Shown: positions 60,999 to 64,000 of the stretch, piece by piece
Position numbering within the stretch: position 1 is the stretch's first letter
Layout: every line of letters starts with the position of its first letter
NCBI RefSeq assembly: GCF_042477335.2
Contig: NC_091246.1
Coordinates: forward strand, 111,505,001 to 111,569,000
From: Ovis canadensis
Lineage: Eukaryota; Chordata; Mammalia; Artiodactyla; Bovidae
Direction: 5' to 3'
Length of the DNA: 64,000 nucleotides
Program-made: the position numbers and the translations under genes
The notes under the pieces: generated by a model
What the model saw: the letters and a program-made list of their open reading frames with translations, nothing else
Database searches by the model: none
Told to the model about the DNA's origin: nothing

Positions 60999-63911
60999 AC
61001 GTGATCAAACAGGAGATGGCAAGAGTGAACGTCAACATTCTAGGAATCAGCGAACTAAAATGGACTGAAATGGGTGAATTAAACTCAGATGATATTATAT
61101 ATACTCATTAAATCTACTACTGCGGGCAGGAATCCCTCAGAAGAAATGGAGTAGCCATCATGGTCAACAAAAGAGTCCGAAATGCAGTACTTGGATGCAA
61201 TCTCAAAAATGACAGAATGATCTCTATTCTTTTCCAAGGCAAACCATTCAATATCACGGTAATCCAAGCCTATGCCCCAACCAGTAATGCTGAAGAAGCT
61301 GAAGTTGAATGGTTCTATGAAGACCTACAAGACCTTTTAGAACACACACCCAAAAAAGATTTCCTTTTCATTATAGGGGACTGGAATGCAAAAGTAGGAA
61401 GTCAAGAAACTCCTGGAGTAACAGGCAAATTTGGCCTTGGAGTACAGAATGAAGCAGGGCAAAGGCTAATAGAGCTTTGCCAAGAGAACGCACTGGTCAT
61501 AACAAACACTCTCTTCCAACAACACAAGAGAAGACTCTATACATGGATATCACCAGATGGTGAACATCGAAATCAGATTGATTCTATTCTTTGCAGCCAA
61601 AGATGGAGAAGCTCTATATCGTCAGCAAAGCAAGACCAGGATCTGACTGTAGCTCAGATCATGAACTCATTATTGCCAAATTCAGATTTAAATTGCAGAA
61701 AGTAGGGAAAACCACTACACCATTCAGGTATGACCTAAATCAAATCCCTTATGATTATACAGTGGAAGTGAGAAATAGATTCAAGGGCCTAGATCTGAAC
61801 TATGGAATGAGGTTCGTGACATTGTACAGGAAACACGGATCAAGACCATCCCCATGGAAAAGAAATGCAAAAGAGCAAAATGGCTGTTTGGGGAGGCCTT
61901 ACAAATAGCTGTGAAAAGAAGAGAAGTGAAAAGCAAAGGAGAAAAGGAAAGATATAAGCATCTGAATGCAGAGTTCCAAAGAATAGCAAGGAGAGATAAG
62001 AAAGCCTTCCTCAGCGATCAGTGCAAAGAAATAGAGGAAAACAACAGAATAGTAAAGACTAGAGATCTCTTCAAGAAAATTAGAGATACCAAGGGAATAT
62101 TTCATGCAAAGATGGGCTCGATAAAGGACAGAAATTGTATGGACCTAACAGAAGCAGAAGATATTAAGAAGAGGTGGCAAGAATACACAGAAGAACTGTA
62201 CAAAAAAAGAGCTTCATGACCCAGATAATCACAATGGTGTGATCACTCACCTAGAGCCAGGCATCCTGGAATGTGAAGTCAAGTGGGCCTTAGAAGGGAT
62301 CACTACGAACAAAGCTAGTGGAGGTGATGGCATTCCAGTTGAGCTATTTCAAATCCTGAAAGATGATGCTGTGAAAGTGCTGCACTCAATATGCCAGCAA
62401 GTTTGAAAAACTCAGCAGTGGCCACAGGACTGGGAAAAGGTCAGTTTTCATTCCAATCCCAAAGAAAGGCAATGCCAAAGAATGCTCAAACTACCGCACA
62501 ATTGCACTCATCTCACATGCTAGTAAAGTAATGCTCAAAATTCTCCAAGCCAGGCTTCAGCAATACATGAACCGTGAATTTCCAGATGTTCAAGCTGGTT
62601 TTAGAAAAGGCAGAGAGGTGGGAGGGGGGTTCAGGATGGGGATCACGTGTACACCTGTGGTGGATTCATGTTGATGTATAGCAAAACCAATATAATATTG
62701 TAAAGTAATTAGCCTCCAATTAAAATAAATAAATCTATATTTAAAAAAAAAGAAAAGAAAAGTCAGAGGAACCAGAGATCAAATTGCCAACATCTGCTGG
62801 ATCATCGAAAAAGCAAGAGAGCTCCAGACAAACATCTATTTCTGCTTTATTGACTATGCCCAAGCCTTTGGCTGTGTGGATCATGATAAACTGTAGAAAA
62901 TCCTGAAAGAGATGGGAATACCAGACCACCTGACCTACCTCTTGAGAAACCTATATGCAGGTCAGGAAGCAACAGTTAGAACTGGACATGGAACAACAGA
63001 CTGGTTCAAATAGGAAAAGGAGTACATCAAGGCTGTATATTGTCACCCTACTTATTTAACTTATATGCAGAGTACATCATGAGAAATGCTGGGCTGAAAG
63101 AAGCACAAGCTGGAATCAAGATTTCCAGGAGAAATATCAATAACCTCAGTTATGCAGATAATACCACACTTATGGCAGAAAGTGAAGAGAAACTAAAAAG
63201 CCTCTTGATGAAAGTGAAAGAGGAGAGTGAAAAAGTTGGCTTAAAGCCCAACATTCAGAAAACAAAGATCATGGCATCTGGTCCCATCACTTCATGGCAA
63301 ATAGATGGGGAAACAGTGGCAGACTTTATTTTGGGGGGCTCCAAAATCACTGCAGATGGTGACTGCAGCCATGAAATTAAAAGACGCTTAATCCTTGGAA
63401 GAAATGTTATGACCAACCTAGATAGCATATTCAAAAGCAGAGACATGATTTTGCCTACTAGGTCCATCTAGTCAAGACTATGGTTTTTCCTGTGGTCATG
63501 TATGGATGTGAGAGTTGGACTGTGAAGAAAGCTGAAGGCCGAAGAATTGATGCTTTTGAACTATGGTATTGGAGAAGATTCTTGAGAGTCCCTTGGAATG
63601 CAAGGAGATCCAACTAGTCCATCCTAAAGGAGATCAGTCCTGGGTGTTCATTGGAAGGACTGATGCTGAAGCTGAAACTCCAATACCTTGGCCACCTCAT
63701 GTGAAAGACTCATTGGAAAAGACCCTAATGCTTGGAGGGATTGGGTTCAGGAGGAGAATGGGATGACAGAGGATGAGATGGCTGGATGGCACCACCGACT
63801 CGATGGACATGAGTTTGAGTGAACTCCGGGAGTTGGTGATGGACAGGGAGGCCTGGCGTGCTGTGATTCATGGGGTTGCAAAGAGTCGGACACGACTGAG
63901 CAACTGAACTG
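60999..63911 (+). mobile_element. Long BovB LINE, sense (endonuclease to 3' end)
   Basis: About 2.77 kb of BovB plus a 141-bp L1 insertion. Endonuclease frame 61160-61705 has the GDWNAKVGSQETPG motif; the GISEL glutamate is retained just upstream (about 61045-61060), in a different frame from the rest. The RT frame 63040-63471 carries YADN instead of YADD (AAT at 63160-63162), losing a catalytic aspartate. Stops at several points, for example near 62405 and 62896. Not active. Confidence 0.9.
62616..62756 (+). mobile_element. Bovine-type L1 3' tail inserted in BovB
   Basis: 141 bp with 'gttcaggatggggatcacgt', 'taatattgtaaagtaattag' and 'cctccaattaaaataaataa', then an A-rich tail. Target-site duplication GAAAAGGCAGAG (62604-62615) and GAAAAGTCAGAG (62757-62768), 12 bp with one mismatch. 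Confidence 0.88.
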
Positions 63912-63924
63912 ACCTGAATATAGA

Positions 63925-64000
63925 AGTAGGCCGTCTTCAATGAACAATGCAAAGAAAAAGAGGAAAACAACAGAAGGGGAAAGATTAGAGACATCTTCAA
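63925..64000 (+). mobile_element. Start of another BovB fragment, cut by window edge
   Basis: 'gtcttcaatgaacaatgcaa' and 'gaggaaaacaacagaa' match the linker region seen at 31220-31300, placed directly after the 3' end of the previous BovB. It continues beyond the window. Confidence 0.8.

Overview
This is nuclear DNA from a ruminant, most likely cattle or a close bovid. The evidence is the repeat content: many Bov-tA and Bov-A2 SINEs, about a dozen BovB (RTE-type) LINE copies covering roughly 13 kb, bovine-type L1 3' ends, CHR-type tRNA-Glu SINEs, and two 1.6-kb ruminant endogenous-retrovirus LTRs. I see no intact protein-coding gene. Most open reading frames of 60-240 codons lie in transposons, SINEs or simple repeats.

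Two loci derive from host genes. (1) Positions 22723-23653 hold a near-full-length processed copy of ferritin heavy chain mRNA (FTH1), with 5' UTR, iron-responsive element, coding region, AATAAA, poly(A) and a 17-bp target-site duplication. An 8-bp deletion breaks its frame and one ferroxidase ligand is changed. (2) Positions 51766-57776 hold four spliced-type coding exons that match the N-terminus of AADAT (kynurenine/alpha-aminoadipate aminotransferase) in order and with compatible phases. They carry a substrate-site change (Tyr74 to His), a very weak splice donor and a 1-bp frameshift in the fourth exon, so the locus looks like an intron-bearing, decaying AADAT duplicate. A 65-codon minus-strand frame at 40938-41135 looks protein-like, but I cannot identify it.

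Layout: 1-10 kb is mostly low-copy sequence with old L1, MIR and SINE fragments. 10-15.7 kb is an antisense L1 broken by four BovB copies, two Bov-tA SINEs, a TIR-bearing DNA transposon and a (TCC)n expansion. 16-22.6 kb has SINEs, an LTR-like fragment and a second L1 nest. 22.7-23.7 kb is the FTH1 retrocopy. 24-26.8 kb has SINEs, including one with a (TGC)20 tract. 27-35 kb is a sense-strand L1 that holds a solo LTR, a near-full-length BovB, an antisense BovB and a young L1 tail. 35.1-37.9 kb is a long antisense BovB. 38-46.6 kb is mixed and includes a second solo LTR. 46.9-50.7 kb is a third L1 nest. 51.8-57.8 kb is the AADAT-like locus. 59-64 kb is BovB and L1 again.

Target-site duplications are visible for many insertions, so the relative order of events can be read directly: old L1s are the targets, and BovB, SINEs, LTRs and younger L1 tails landed in them. 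Repeat family names come from recall of consensus sequences, not a database search, so subfamily assignments are provisional.
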